Made by a program: the position numbers and the translations under genes. A DNA stretch of 53,332 bases. Origin: UBA2450 sp045132035 (GTDB taxonomy: Bacteria > Bacillota_I > Bacilli_A > RFN20 > CAG-826). The notes under the pieces are model-generated. The model saw only the letters and a program-made list of their open reading frames with translations. It was not told the DNA's origin and searched no databases. Numbering within the stretch: position 1 is the stretch's first letter; each line of letters begins with the position of its first letter. This document shows, one piece after another, positions 1-8,659 of this stretch. Location: assembly GCA_045132035.1 (NCBI GenBank), contig JBGURM010000091.1, forward strand, positions 1 through 53,332. The letters are read 5' to 3'.

Positions 1-275
1 TCACTCATATATGCGATTTTTTTACCCGCTTTTATTTCTTCTATCAACTTTGTTGATGCTTCGATTTCGTTATGTTCTCTTAAAGAGACGCAAGGTTTTT
101 TAATATTAAATTTTCTTAATAAGTCTAATGTGTTTCTTGTGTCTTCCGCAGCAACAAAATCACATTCATTAATCACTTCAATTGCGCGTGGAGAAAACTC
201 TCCAAGATTTCCTATTGGAGTCGCAATTAAATATAAGGTTGGAAGCGAATTATTAAACGACTTATTTCTCTTCAT
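1..275 (-). CDS. rsmI: 16S rRNA (cytidine-1402-2'-O)-methyltransferase, N-terminal part (runs off window)
   Basis: I translated this from the minus strand; only the first 91 residues are inside the window. The start reads MKRNKSFNNSLPTLYLIATP and is followed by the family signature PIGNLGEFSPRA and then AAEDTRNTLDLL, both typical of the SAM-binding N-terminal lobe of RsmI (YabC/YraL family). RsmI methylates the ribose of C1402 in 16S rRNA. The ATG at 275 lies inside the last codons of ricT, so the two genes overlap by 14 bases. Co-occurrence of ricT and rsmI in this order is normal for Bacilli, although the genes yabA and yabB that usually sit between them are absent here. Confidence 0.9.
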   Translation of the reverse strand, partial: MKRNKSFNNSLPTLYLIATPIGNLGEFSPRAIEVINECDFVAAEDTRNTLDLLRKFNIKKPCVSLREHNEIEASTKLIEEIKAGKKIAYMS

Positions 276-1170
276 TTGGTTTATTCTTTTGTTTTCCTTG
301 TTGTTGGTTTGGCTTGTTATCATCTCTTGGTGGACGTGGTCTCCAACGAGTTTGTTTGACAAATTCATCTAAAGGCAAGAACTTAGTGTCTTCTTGGTTA
401 TCGACTTTGACCATTTTAGAAACTACATTAATTGCAGTTACTTCGTATTCAACTTTATCGATGAATACTTTTGTTCCCAATTGTGGGAAATCTTTCTTTA
501 AATCTGTGTATGCATCGTCTTCATATTTAAGACAGCATAAAAGCTTTCCACAGTGACCAGATAATTTAGGAATATTAATCGCTAACATTTGATTTTTCGC
601 ACGATTAATAGAAATGCCGTCAAATTCATTTAAGAAAGTTGAACAGCAAAGTGGAAGTCCGCATAAACCAATACCGCCAACGAGTTTGGCTTTATCTCTA
701 CTACCGATTTGTCTTAATTCAATTCTTGTGTGGAGTTTAGAAGCAAGAATTTTTAATAATTCACGGAAATCCACTCGATCATCAGCAACATAAGAGAAGA
801 TAACTTTTCCTTTGTCGAGAGTGTATTCACAAGAGATTAAATTCATGTCTAAATTGATGCGTTTAACTTCGTTCTTGCATATTTCTAGAGCGAATTCTGC
901 ATCCTTAAGATTGATTTCATGTAACTTAATATCAACATCAGTGGCCTTTCTTAAAATTGGTTTTAATTCAAGAAGGCTCTTATATTGAGAAATGCTAATT
1001 GGATCAAAACACACCTCACCGAGTTCTGGTCCATGAGTAGTTTCAACAACTACTTTATCTCCGACATGAATATCTAAATCAGAGAAACCAAAAAAGTAAG
1101 CGTGGGTGGAGTGGTGGAATTTAATTCCAGCATAATATTTAAAACTTTTTGTGTTATTTTGTTCTTCCAT
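262..1170 (-). CDS. ricT: PSP1-domain protein RicT (YaaT)
   Basis: The 302-residue protein belongs to the PSP1/YaaT family. In Bacillus subtilis this protein forms the Ric (Y) complex with RicA and RicF, which carries iron-sulfur clusters and helps RNase Y process mRNA. The diagnostic paired cysteine clusters are present: C170 with C175-C176, and C207 with C212-C213 (a C-x4-CC pattern twice). The C-terminus from about residue 265 is a low-complexity tail rich in Lys, Asn, Pro and Arg. It lies 6 bases downstream of holB and overlaps rsmI, so it is part of the dnaX-rsmI operon. No ricA or ricF partner is visible in the window. Confidence 0.9.
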   Translation of the reverse strand: MEEQNNTKSFKYYAGIKFHHSTHAYFFGFSDLDIHVGDKVVVETTHGPELGEVCFDPISISQYKSLLELKPILRKATDVDIKLHEINLKDAEFALEICKNEVKRINLDMNLISCEYTLDKGKVIFSYVADDRVDFRELLKILASKLHTRIELRQIGSRDKAKLVGGIGLCGLPLCCSTFLNEFDGISINRAKNQMLAINIPKLSGHCGKLLCCLKYEDDAYTDLKKDFPQLGTKVFIDKVEYEVTAINVVSKMVKVDNQEDTKFLPLDEFVKQTRWRPRPPRDDNKPNQQQGKQKNKPNEEK

Positions 1171-1176
1171 GTATTG

Positions 1177-2169
1177 TTACTCCTTTACGAGTTTGATGAT
1201 AAGGTGATCGATTAATAGACCAATATTAACGTTAAGATTAGCAATGTTTCTAACCTTTAATATTTCAATTAGTGATTCTTGAATGTGAGGTAGTTTCTCC
1301 GCTAAAGGTTCAAGAATGTTTTTATAACTCTTTAAATATACTTCTTTGTTAGAAATTATATTTAGTATATCTTCATAAACTTGAGAAAGTAAGTCAATGA
1401 AGAATCTTAATTCTTCTTTTGTTTTTATTAATGGGATGACATTAGTCTGACTATAGAAGATTACATCTTTATAGTTTCCACCAAGCATATGGTCTAATAG
1501 ACCATTTAATGCTTTCTTTGCTTCTTGATAATTGCTACTTTCTTCTTCATCTTTTAGAAAATCGAAGATAAGCTCACTGTCGTTATAGAAATAAGATAGT
1601 AATTCCGCGTCATCAGGTGCAACCATTAATGCTTTAGCATCTTCAATGACGATATTTCTTGGAACGCTTCTAAGTGGCAAGACTTGGCATCTACTAACAA
1701 TTGTTGGTAACACATTATTAACATTATTAGTGGTCAAGAAAGCATATATTTCACTTTCTGGTTCTTCAAGAAACTTCAATATTGAATTAACTGCTTCTGC
1801 AGTCATATTTTCAACAAGATTTACGATATAAATCATGATGCCTTTGGTTTCAAAAGCGGTTTTTTCAAATCTACTTTCAATATTAAGAACATCTTCTTTT
1901 TTAATACTGGCTTTACTTCCATCTAGTTTAATGATGTCTGGATAGTTGTCGCTTTCAATTCTTAAGCAAGTGATGCAGTTATCACACGCGAGTGGTGATG
2001 GTTCATCACACAAAATAGATTTTGCTAGATATTGAGCAACTTCATATAGAGGAGTTCCTGGGTTTCCCACTAAAAGATAGGCGTGCGAAAGAGTGTGCTT
2101 TTCAAAAGCGTTAAGGAATGTTTGATATATGATTGGTTGATTTTCTTTTAAATATTTTCCTATTTGCAT
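1177..2169 (-). CDS. holB: DNA polymerase III subunit delta' (clamp loader)
   Basis: The 330-residue protein is the delta' subunit of the clamp loader that opens and loads the beta sliding clamp. It has the AAA+ layout of the DnaX/HolB family: a zinc-binding cysteine group near residues 54-68 (ending CDNCITC) and the sensor-1 motif in IVSRCQVLPL around residue 160. The P-loop region reads LVGNPGTPLY and lacks the GKT lysine, as expected for delta', which does not hydrolyse ATP. Its start overlaps the end of tmk by 10 bases, so translation is probably coupled. The tmk-holB order is conserved in Firmicutes. Confidence 0.92.
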   Translation of the reverse strand: MQIGKYLKENQPIIYQTFLNAFEKHTLSHAYLLVGNPGTPLYEVAQYLAKSILCDEPSPLACDNCITCLRIESDNYPDIIKLDGSKASIKKEDVLNIESRFEKTAFETKGIMIYIVNLVENMTAEAVNSILKFLEEPESEIYAFLTTNNVNNVLPTIVSRCQVLPLRSVPRNIVIEDAKALMVAPDDAELLSYFYNDSELIFDFLKDEEESSNYQEAKKALNGLLDHMLGGNYKDVIFYSQTNVIPLIKTKEELRFFIDLLSQVYEDILNIISNKEVYLKSYKNILEPLAEKLPHIQESLIEILKVRNIANLNVNIGLLIDHLIIKLVKE

Positions 2170-2780
2170 AGTCTAGATGTAATCGCGTCTAATGTTGCTT
2201 TAGCAACTTCATCTCTAGATTTTGATGCATCAATAATGACATAACGATCTGGATAACGTTTTGCTAAGGCAAGGAATGTATCTCTAACTTTGTTATGGAA
2301 TTCTATTTTTTCTAAATCGAGACGATTAACTTCTCTATTAGCGTTACTAGCAATTCTTGCTAAACCAACTTCTGGTTTGATATCAAATAACAAAGTTAAA
2401 TCTGGCCAAGTGTTTTCTGTGGCAAATAAATTAACATTAAGGATTTCTTCAACTCCTAATCCTCTAGCGCCACCTTGATACGCTAAAGAGGAGTCGAGAT
2501 ATCTATCACAAATAACGATTTTTCCTTCTTTTAGTGCTGGCCAAACTTTTTCCACTAAGTGTTGTCTTCTACTAGCCGCGTATAAAAGCGCTTCGGTTCT
2601 TGGATCCATCTTAGTGTTGTCTTTATCTAAAATGACATTTCTAATTTGTTCGGCGATTGGAGTTCCTCCTGGTTCACGAGTGCGAACAATCTCGTAACCC
2701 ATTTGTTCTAACGCTTTTACTGCTGCGTCAACCGCTGTTGTTTTTCCTGATCCTTCTGGACCTTCTAAGGTAATAAACAT
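2160..2780 (-). CDS. tmk: Thymidylate kinase
   Basis: The 206-residue protein phosphorylates dTMP to dTDP, an essential step of dTTP supply. The P-loop GPEGSGKTT occupies residues 7-15, and the DR(Y/H) motif is seen in ICDRYLDSSLAYQG in the middle of the protein, followed by a lid region rich in Arg. Length matches the family (about 205-215). It lies 12 bases downstream of recR, and its stop overlaps the start of holB, placing it in the middle of the minus-strand replication operon. Confidence 0.95.
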   Translation of the reverse strand: MFITLEGPEGSGKTTAVDAAVKALEQMGYEIVRTREPGGTPIAEQIRNVILDKDNTKMDPRTEALLYAASRRQHLVEKVWPALKEGKIVICDRYLDSSLAYQGGARGLGVEEILNVNLFATENTWPDLTLLFDIKPEVGLARIASNANREVNRLDLEKIEFHNKVRDTFLALAKRYPDRYVIIDASKSRDEVAKATLDAITSRLCK

Positions 2781-2792
2781 ATAAGAAACCCC

Positions 2793-3389
2793 CTAAATCT
2801 TACGTCTACCCTCTAACGCTTTGGACAAAGTTAGTGGATCAACATAGTCAAGATTTCCACCAATTTGAAGTCCATACGCTAGACGTGTGACTTTGATATT
2901 ATATTTTCCAATTATCTTTGCTAGATACGCTGAAGTGGTTTCGCCATCCACTGTTGGATTAGTGGCTAATATTACTTCTTCAAAAGAGCCTTCTTCTAAT
3001 CTCTTTAATAGTGAATTGATGTTAAGTGAATCAACATTCATTCCTTTAGCGAGAGATAGTTCACCATTTAAGACATGATATTGTCCATGGAATGAATCGC
3101 TTTTTTCAATAGACATTACATCTTTTGGATATGAGACCACCATTAAGATGTTTTGGTCACGATTTTTGTCATCACAAATATAGCAACCATCGATATCGGT
3201 TATCATCCCACATGTTGAACAGAAATGAATATGCTCTTTTAATTCAGATAATGCGGTAGCGATTGATTTCAAATCTTCATCAGAAAAATCGAGCAAAGAA
3301 TACGCCATACGTTCAGCGCTTTTCTTTCCAACTCCTGGTAGCTTATACAAGTTCTCGATTAATACATCTAAAGATTTCAATCTTTCCAT
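2793..3389 (-). CDS. recR: Recombination mediator RecR
   Basis: The 198-residue protein works with RecF/RecO to load RecA on single-stranded DNA gaps. It shows an N-terminal helix-hairpin-helix (LPGVGKKSAERMAYSL), a four-cysteine zinc finger (CSTCG through CYICDD), and a Toprim domain (VVSYPKDVMSIEKSD, then LATNPTVDGETTSAYLA). The length equals that of Bacillus subtilis RecR. It is 2 bases downstream of ybaB and part of the dnaX-ybaB-recR unit that is conserved across most bacteria. Confidence 0.96.
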   Translation of the reverse strand: MERLKSLDVLIENLYKLPGVGKKSAERMAYSLLDFSDEDLKSIATALSELKEHIHFCSTCGMITDIDGCYICDDKNRDQNILMVVSYPKDVMSIEKSDSFHGQYHVLNGELSLAKGMNVDSLNINSLLKRLEEGSFEEVILATNPTVDGETTSAYLAKIIGKYNIKVTRLAYGLQIGGNLDYVDPLTLSKALEGRRKI

Positions 3390-3391
3390 TA

Positions 3392-3712
3392 TTAAAATCC
3401 AAAGCCTCCCTTTTGGCCTGTGATTTTTTCTTCAGCTGCGTCTCTTTCTTTTGAGATTTGCTCAAAGAGTTCGTTTAATCCTGAAACGATTAATTCTTCA
3501 ATCATTTCTTTGTTGTCTGAATCAAAACCATCTTTTTCAATGTTGATTGATTGAATTTGTTTGTCTCCGGTAACAACTATTTCTACTAAACCAGCTTTGC
3601 TGATTTTGTATTCTTTTGCGTCGATCGCCGCTAATGCTTTTTGAAGTTCTCTTTGCATTTTTTGGGCTTGGATCATCATTTGTTGCATTTGATTCATAAT
3701 TTTAGTCTCCAA
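3392..3712 (-). CDS. YbaB/EbfC family nucleoid-associated protein
   Basis: The 106-residue protein has the short YbaB/EbfC layout: a Gln/Met-rich N-terminal helix (MNQMQQMMIQAQKMQRELQK) followed by a small beta segment (KAGLVEIVVTGDKQI) and a C-terminal helix with Glu and Lys. Members bind DNA as tweezers-like dimers. It overlaps the end of dnaX by 11 bases and precedes recR by 2 bases, which is the standard order. The alternative Met at residue 6 is possible, but the ATG at 3712 is kept because it is coupled to the end of dnaX. Confidence 0.93.
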   Translation of the reverse strand: METKIMNQMQQMMIQAQKMQRELQKALAAIDAKEYKISKAGLVEIVVTGDKQIQSINIEKDGFDSDNKEMIEELIVSGLNELFEQISKERDAAEEKITGQKGGFGF

Positions 3713-5399
3713 TAAATTCTAAATTTATATCTTTTGGTTTTGGTAGTTTACCAATTTGTAATAAGTTCATATAAAGCGATTGCAAATCGATGGATTTATT
3801 TCTACTAACCGCATAGACGAACATTTTCTTACGGAAAACATTTTTGATAACAGTCTGTAACTCTGCTTGATTCTCTTTGAGATTAATTTTCTCAGCGAGT
3901 TTTGGCATTTGACATTCAAGAACAACAATATTTTTACTTGCCACTAGTGGTCTTCCATCAATGAGCATTGTTGCGGCTTTGCCAACAAGAGGATGGGTGG
4001 TTAACTTTTTAATATTCTTCCATCCATCAAGTAGTTCAGCTTTGATGTCTTTTGTTGAAACCGCCATAACGTTAACCATTAGTTGATCATCGATTTCAAA
4101 ACTGTCTTCTTTTTCCGCGTCTTTTAGATAGATAACATTATCAACAATTTTGATATCTGAATCGAATATGACAGGCTCATTTACCTTTTCTATTACTTTA
4201 GGTTCTTCGACAACTTTTTTCTCTTCAACAACAACTTTTGGTTCTTCTTGAATTACTGGTTTAGGTGTAGGAAGTGGCCTATTTTCAACTTTTTTAGGTT
4301 GTTCATACACTCGCTGAGGCTCGTTATCTAAAGAAGTTAATTTGATTAAAGAAATTTCAAAAACTGGGTTGATTGAAGTTACGGTTTTATAGTCTTTGAC
4401 CGTACCCATTAAGATATCTATCATTCTAATTGCGAGTTCACTTGGAATGTTTCTTGATAATTCTTTTGCTTCGTCTTCATTTAAACTCTCAAGATATTCT
4501 TTATTCGCTGATGAGTTATATATCACAACATCTTTGAGAATGACTAATAAGTCTTCAGTTAATCGTTTGATATCTGTTCCTTTAGTAACATAGTTATCTA
4601 ATCTACGAAGGACATCCGCCATATCGTGATTAATGATTGATTCAATTAATTTAATTTTTTCTTCTTTACTCTCTAACGCAAAAATATTGAGAATGTCATT
4701 CGCATTGAGTTTGTTTCCAGAGAAGGCGAGAACTTTTTCCAAAATTGATAAAGCATCTCTCATTCCTCCATCCGCTAATTGGACAACTAAGTCGACAGCC
4801 TCTTCGTTATATTCAACATTTTCAATCGCGAGAATGTCTTTGATTCTTTCTTTGATATCGTGTTCACTGACTTTATTAAAGTCATATCTTTGACATCTAC
4901 TTAAAATTGTTGGAAGAATCTTGTGTGGTTCTGTGGTTGCTAAAATGAAAATAACATGCGCTGGTGGTTCTTCAAGTGTTTTTAATAATGCGTTAAACGC
5001 TCCAGCGGAAAGCATATGGACTTCGTCAATGATATATACTTTGTATTTTCCTAAAATAGTGCCGTATTTGACTTTGTCAATTAGCTCACGAATTTCATCA
5101 ACACCATTATTACTAGCGGCGTCAAGTTCAATTACATCTGGGTGACTACCTTCGGTTATTGCCACACAGTTTTTACATTTGTTACATTGACAACCGATTC
5201 CTTCCTCACAGTTTAAAGCTTTGGCAAATAATTTTGCCATTGTGGTTTTTCCTGTTCCTCTAGGACCTGCAAATAAATATGCGTGAGCGATTTTTCCAGT
5301 TGCTAATGCATTCTTTAAAGTTCTTACAATATGTTCTTGTCCTGCGACTTCTTCAAAAGATTGAGGACGATATGTTCTATATAATGCTTTATATGCCAT
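3702..5399 (-). CDS. dnaX: DNA polymerase III subunits gamma/tau
   Basis: The open frame reaches up to 5486, but I choose the ATG at 5399. From there the protein begins MAYKALYRTYRPQSFEEVAG, the near-universal DnaX start, and it is preceded by AGGTAG at a good distance; this gives 565 residues. Visible features are Walker A GPRGTGKTT, a cysteine zinc module (CEEGIGCQCNKCKNC), the DEVH Walker B box and the sensor ILSRCQRYDF. A Pro/Glu/Lys/Val-rich linker follows around residues 370-430, then the C-terminal tau domain. It hydrolyses ATP to load the sliding clamp and couples polymerases to the helicase. It is the first gene of the minus-strand operon and is divergent from prfA. Confidence 0.93.
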   Translation of the reverse strand: MAYKALYRTYRPQSFEEVAGQEHIVRTLKNALATGKIAHAYLFAGPRGTGKTTMAKLFAKALNCEEGIGCQCNKCKNCVAITEGSHPDVIELDAASNNGVDEIRELIDKVKYGTILGKYKVYIIDEVHMLSAGAFNALLKTLEEPPAHVIFILATTEPHKILPTILSRCQRYDFNKVSEHDIKERIKDILAIENVEYNEEAVDLVVQLADGGMRDALSILEKVLAFSGNKLNANDILNIFALESKEEKIKLIESIINHDMADVLRRLDNYVTKGTDIKRLTEDLLVILKDVVIYNSSANKEYLESLNEDEAKELSRNIPSELAIRMIDILMGTVKDYKTVTSINPVFEISLIKLTSLDNEPQRVYEQPKKVENRPLPTPKPVIQEEPKVVVEEKKVVEEPKVIEKVNEPVIFDSDIKIVDNVIYLKDAEKEDSFEIDDQLMVNVMAVSTKDIKAELLDGWKNIKKLTTHPLVGKAATMLIDGRPLVASKNIVVLECQMPKLAEKINLKENQAELQTVIKNVFRKKMFVYAVSRNKSIDLQSLYMNLLQIGKLPKPKDINLEFIGD

Positions 5400-5481
5400 A
5401 AATCTACCTGCATTTAAGTATACATTAGTGTTCGCTTCGTTTGAAGAATTAATATGAATATTAACGAATATTTTTTCTTTC

Positions 5482-5511
5482 TTCATTAATATATAGATAT
5501 TATGTTATAAT
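5482..5511 (+). promoter_or_regulatory. Promoter of the prfA operon, extended -10
   Basis: A consensus -10 box TATAAT sits at 5506-5511 and is preceded by TG at the extended -10 position (TGTTATAAT, 5503-5511). The -35 region around 5482-5488 is weak, which is common when the extended -10 is present. The expected transcript start is near 5518, 15 bases before the prfA ATG, leaving room for the ribosome binding site AGAGG at 5523-5527. Confidence 0.7.
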
Positions 5512-5532
5512 CAACCCGGCAAAGAGGTATTT

Positions 5533-6609
5533 ATGGAAGAAGGAATGCAACAACGACTTATTGTCGCTACAAAAAGATTAGAAGAAATTGATAAAGAGTT
5601 ACTTGATGAGAACACAATGAAGGATATCAAACATTTCCGTGAGATATCTAAAGAGAGAGCAATTCTTGAACCTCAAGTTGAGGCTTTTAATCGTTATAAC
5701 AAATATTCCTCTGAACTATCTGAAGCTATTGAAATGAGTAATGATAGTGATCCAGATCTCTCTGAAATGGGCAAGGAAGAAGCAAAAAGATTAACCAATG
5801 AATTAGAAAATCTTGAAGAAGAATTAAGACAACTTCTTTTACCTAAAGATCCAAATGACGACAAAAACATTATTGTCGAAATTAGAGGCGCCGCCGGAGG
5901 AGATGAAGCAAACATCTTTGCTGGTGATTTATTTAGAATGTACACAAGATACGCTGAAAGCCAAGGCTGGAAGATCCAAATGATGGACCAATATCCTTCT
6001 GAGGCTGGTGGTTTTTCACAAGTATCTTTTATGATTAAAGGAAAAATGGTGTATTCCAAACTTAAGTTCGAGAGTGGAGCGCACCGTGTCCAAAGAGTTC
6101 CTAAAACAGAAGCAAGTGGAAGAATTCATACTTCAACCGCGACAGTTTTAGTTATGCCAGAAGCTGAAGAAATCGATGTTGAAATTAATCCAAACGATTT
6201 ACAAGTTGATACATATCACTCACAAGGCGCTGGTGGACAAAACGTTAATAAAACCGAATCCGCTGTCCGAATTACCCACATTCCAACGGGAATTGTTGTT
6301 GCTTGCCAAACTGAAAAATCTCAAATTCAAAATAGAGAAATCGCTATGCAAATGTTAAGAGCAAAGATGTATTCAACAATGCTTGAAAAACAACAAGAAG
6401 AAATCGGTGCTGAAAGAAAACTTAAAATTGGCACTGGTGAAAGAAGCGAAAAAATTAGAACATACAACTATCCTCAAAATAGAGTTACTGATCATAGAAT
6501 TGGTTTTACTATCCAACAACTTGATAGAGTTATGGAAGGTGATCTTGAATCAATCATCGAAGCTTTGATTCACTTTGACCAATCACAAAAAATCGCAGGT
6601 GAGAATTAA
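5533..6609 (+). CDS. prfA: Peptide chain release factor 1
   Basis: The 358-residue protein recognises UAA and UAG and triggers peptide release. The GGQ motif is at residues 234-236 (QGAGGQNVNK). The stop-codon-reading PxT motif appears as PKT at 190-192 in RVPKTEASGRIHT, which distinguishes RF1 from RF2. Length is typical. The start at 5533 is supported by AGAGG a few bases upstream. It heads an operon with prmC, the enzyme that methylates the GGQ glutamine; the two genes overlap as TAATG. Confidence 0.97.
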   Translation: MEEGMQQRLIVATKRLEEIDKELLDENTMKDIKHFREISKERAILEPQVEAFNRYNKYSSELSEAIEMSNDSDPDLSEMGKEEAKRLTNELENLEEELRQLLLPKDPNDDKNIIVEIRGAAGGDEANIFAGDLFRMYTRYAESQGWKIQMMDQYPSEAGGFSQVSFMIKGKMVYSKLKFESGAHRVQRVPKTEASGRIHTSTATVLVMPEAEEIDVEINPNDLQVDTYHSQGAGGQNVNKTESAVRITHIPTGIVVACQTEKSQIQNREIAMQMLRAKMYSTMLEKQQEEIGAERKLKIGTGERSEKIRTYNYPQNRVTDHRIGFTIQQLDRVMEGDLESIIEALIHFDQSQKIAGEN

Positions 6610-7469
6610 TGACTTACCGTGAACTATATTTCCAATTAAAGAAAAAAGAAAATAAATATTTGAATAACACCGCTATTAAAACGCTATTACAGGATGATGG
6701 CGGTTTTAGTGATTTTTTTAACCTTATTTCTCATTTTGATGATGAAGTTAAAGATTTAGATAAAATAAACAAGAATATAGAAAGAATAACTAATGGTGAA
6801 CCACTTCAATATGTGGTTGGTTATGCGTTTTTTGTGAATTCAAACTATGTTGTTAACGAGAACGTTTTAATTCCTAGACAAGAGACTGAAGAGCTCGCTG
6901 TTGCTACCTTAAAAACCATCGTCAAGATGTTTGGAAAAGAACCAAAAATCAAGATAGTGGATATTGGAACTGGCTCAGGAATACTTGGAATATATTTGAA
7001 GGAATATTTTAAAGATTCACACGTAATTTGCACTGATATTAGCGAAAATTCACTGGAAATTGCAAAAATTAACGCAAAAAATCACCATGTTGAAATTGAT
7101 TTCAGACAAGGCGATATGTTAGAGCCAATAAAGAATGAAAGCGATGTCTCTGTTATCATCTCAAACCCACCTTACATTGGTGATAGCTCAACCGTCGATC
7201 CACAGACTTTGAAGTATGAACCACACCTTGCTTTATTTGCGGATCCTAAAACTAAATATTATGAGATTATTATGACTTTAATTGATTCCGCGATTCTTTC
7301 AAATAAATTCTTAATCGCGTTTGAAATCGGTGAAGATATGGAAGAAGAGTTAACCCGCATACTTGAAGAAAAGTATATGGGAATTATGTATAAATTTGAA
7401 AAAGATATTTATGGTAAAGTTCGTTACTTATATATCATTAGAGATGAAGGAATAACATATGTTGCTTAA
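6609..7469 (+). CDS. prmC: Release factor glutamine methyltransferase
   Basis: The 286-residue protein methylates the GGQ glutamine of RF1 and RF2. It has the class I methyltransferase glycine motif VDIGTGSGILGIYL in the middle, and the catalytic NPPY motif in ISNPPYIG around residue 187. An alpha-helical N-terminal substrate-binding domain of about 85 residues precedes it. Its ATG overlaps the prfA stop, and its end overlaps the next gene by 11 bases, so the operon is tightly coupled. Confidence 0.95.
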   Translation: MTYRELYFQLKKKENKYLNNTAIKTLLQDDGGFSDFFNLISHFDDEVKDLDKINKNIERITNGEPLQYVVGYAFFVNSNYVVNENVLIPRQETEELAVATLKTIVKMFGKEPKIKIVDIGTGSGILGIYLKEYFKDSHVICTDISENSLEIAKINAKNHHVEIDFRQGDMLEPIKNESDVSVIISNPPYIGDSSTVDPQTLKYEPHLALFADPKTKYYEIIMTLIDSAILSNKFLIAFEIGEDMEEELTRILEEKYMGIMYKFEKDIYGKVRYLYIIRDEGITYVA

Positions 7470-8058
7470 AGAATTCGAACTAGCAAAAAAAGCTTTAGAT
7501 AACTCCCAAGTTATTTCTTTTCCAACTGAAACTGTTATGGGTTTAGGCGTCTATTATGATGATTTTAGTGCCTATAATTTATTAAATAAGATTAAGTGCC
7601 GTCCAGAAGACAAACCTTATACTTTAATGCTTTCTAAAGCGAGTGATATATCTAAATATGCATATGTTGATGAACGTGCTCAAAAGGTTATTAATGCCTT
7701 TGTTCCTGGAGAAATAACTATTCTTCTTAAATCTAAAAATAATGTTCCTAATTATGTAACTCATAGTACAGGAGTTATAGGTGTTAGAGTGCCTAACTTA
7801 CCTTCTCTACTTGAGTTCTTAGAATATATTGATAAACCTCTTCTTGTTCCAAGCGCGAACAAAAGTGGACAAAAACCTGCGATGAATTCTAGTGAAGTAA
7901 AAGACATATTTAAAGATGAACTTGGTTTTATTTTTGAAGGCTCCGCTAAAGGAGGAGTTCCTTCGACACTAGTTGACCTTACAGGTAAAGAAGTTAAAAT
8001 TTATAGAGAAGGAAACATCAAATTAGAAGATATCCTTTCTATTATTAATAAGGAGTAA
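7459..8058 (+). CDS. tsaC: Threonylcarbamoyl-AMP synthase (YrdC/Sua5 type)
   Basis: The 199-residue protein makes threonylcarbamoyl-AMP from threonine, bicarbonate and ATP for t6A modification at position 37 of ANN-decoding tRNAs. It carries the YrdC-domain start ISFPTETVMGLGV, the conserved segment KCRPEDKPYTLML and the motif VPSANKSGQKPA. It is the short, single-domain form: the extra C-terminal Sua5 domain found in Bacillus YwlC (about 340 residues) is absent. It sits in the usual position after prmC. Confidence 0.93.
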   Translation: MLLKEFELAKKALDNSQVISFPTETVMGLGVYYDDFSAYNLLNKIKCRPEDKPYTLMLSKASDISKYAYVDERAQKVINAFVPGEITILLKSKNNVPNYVTHSTGVIGVRVPNLPSLLEFLEYIDKPLLVPSANKSGQKPAMNSSEVKDIFKDELGFIFEGSAKGGVPSTLVDLTGKEVKIYREGNIKLEDILSIINKE

Positions 8059-8067
8059 TTAACAATT

Positions 8068-8505
8068 ATGAAGATTGCAGTTGGTAGTGATCATGGTGGA
8101 TTAGAATATAAAAACGCTATTAAAGAGCATCTCGAATCACTTGGGCACGAAGTAAAAGACGTAGGAACCTACACGAAAGACAGTTGTCATTATCCAATTT
8201 TTGGTGAAGCGGTCGCAAGAAGTGTTGCTTCAAAAGAATCAGATTTTGGTGTTGTTGTTTGCACTTCTGGAGAAGGAATATCAATGGCAGCAAATAAGGT
8301 CAAAGGTGTGAGATGCGGGATCGCATATAATGATGATGTCGCTAGATTAATGAGACAACATAATGATGCGAATGTAATTTCCTTCGGACAAGCATTTATG
8401 ACTCTTGATGACGTGATAAGAAGAGTGGATATATTCTTAAACACAAAGTTTGAAGGCGGTAGGCACCAGACTCGAGTGGATTTAATTTCAAACATAGAAA
8501 AATAA
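8068..8505 (+). CDS. rpiB: Ribose-5-phosphate isomerase B
   Basis: The 145-residue protein belongs to the RpiB/LacA/LacB family. It interconverts ribose 5-phosphate and ribulose 5-phosphate in the pentose phosphate pathway. Key features are the DHGG phosphate-binding motif at residues 8-11 and the catalytic Cys65 in VVVCTSGEGIS. A LacA/LacB function in galactose-6-phosphate isomerisation is less likely because there are no tagatose genes nearby. It is the last gene of the prfA operon and is followed at once by a terminator. Confidence 0.93.
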   Translation: MKIAVGSDHGGLEYKNAIKEHLESLGHEVKDVGTYTKDSCHYPIFGEAVARSVASKESDFGVVVCTSGEGISMAANKVKGVRCGIAYNDDVARLMRQHNDANVISFGQAFMTLDDVIRRVDIFLNTKFEGGRHQTRVDLISNIEK

Positions 8506-8526
8506 GACCCTTTGGGTCTTTTTAAT
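8504..8526 (+). terminator. Intrinsic terminator after rpiB
   Basis: The inverted repeat AAGACCC (8504-8510) and GGGTCTT (8514-8520) with a three-base loop is followed by a T run. It overlaps the rpiB stop codon and closes the prfA-prmC-tsaC-rpiB operon. Confidence 0.9.
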
Positions 8527-8632
8527 TTTCTTTTAAAAAAGTTAAAGAAAAAAATCAAAAAAATAGCAATTTTTGCCTCTTATTAATATAGGAGGACTTT
8601 TTTATTTTTTAACTCCTGGATACAAAAATCTC

Positions 8633-8659
8633 AAAACCATAACAGAAAGGAGGTGTCTA
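8633..8659 (+). repeat. Leader repeat, copy 1 (AAAACCATAACA plus Shine-Dalgarno)
   Basis: The 12-mer AAAACCATAACA at 8633-8644, followed by GAAAGGAGG, lies directly before the ATG at 8660. The same 12-mer followed by AAAAGGAG lies before the ATG at 9161 (copy 2, 9136-9160). The distance from 12-mer to start codon is nearly the same, 27 and 25 bases. Both start codons are followed by the same codons for SKK. This suggests the two genes share an origin including their leaders. Confidence 0.7.

Noticed and set aside
4190..4310. Runs of six As followed by GT in dnaX, looking like a frameshift site for the gamma form
   Set aside because: The As fall in frame as AAA-AAA-G, not in the A-AAA-AAG phase needed for -1 slippage, and I see no clear stimulatory hairpin.
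8573..8659. Longer N-terminus for the 98-residue small protein
   Set aside because: The strong AAAGGAGG before 8660 lies inside the extension, and the leader and MSKK start match those of the neighbouring paralogue.
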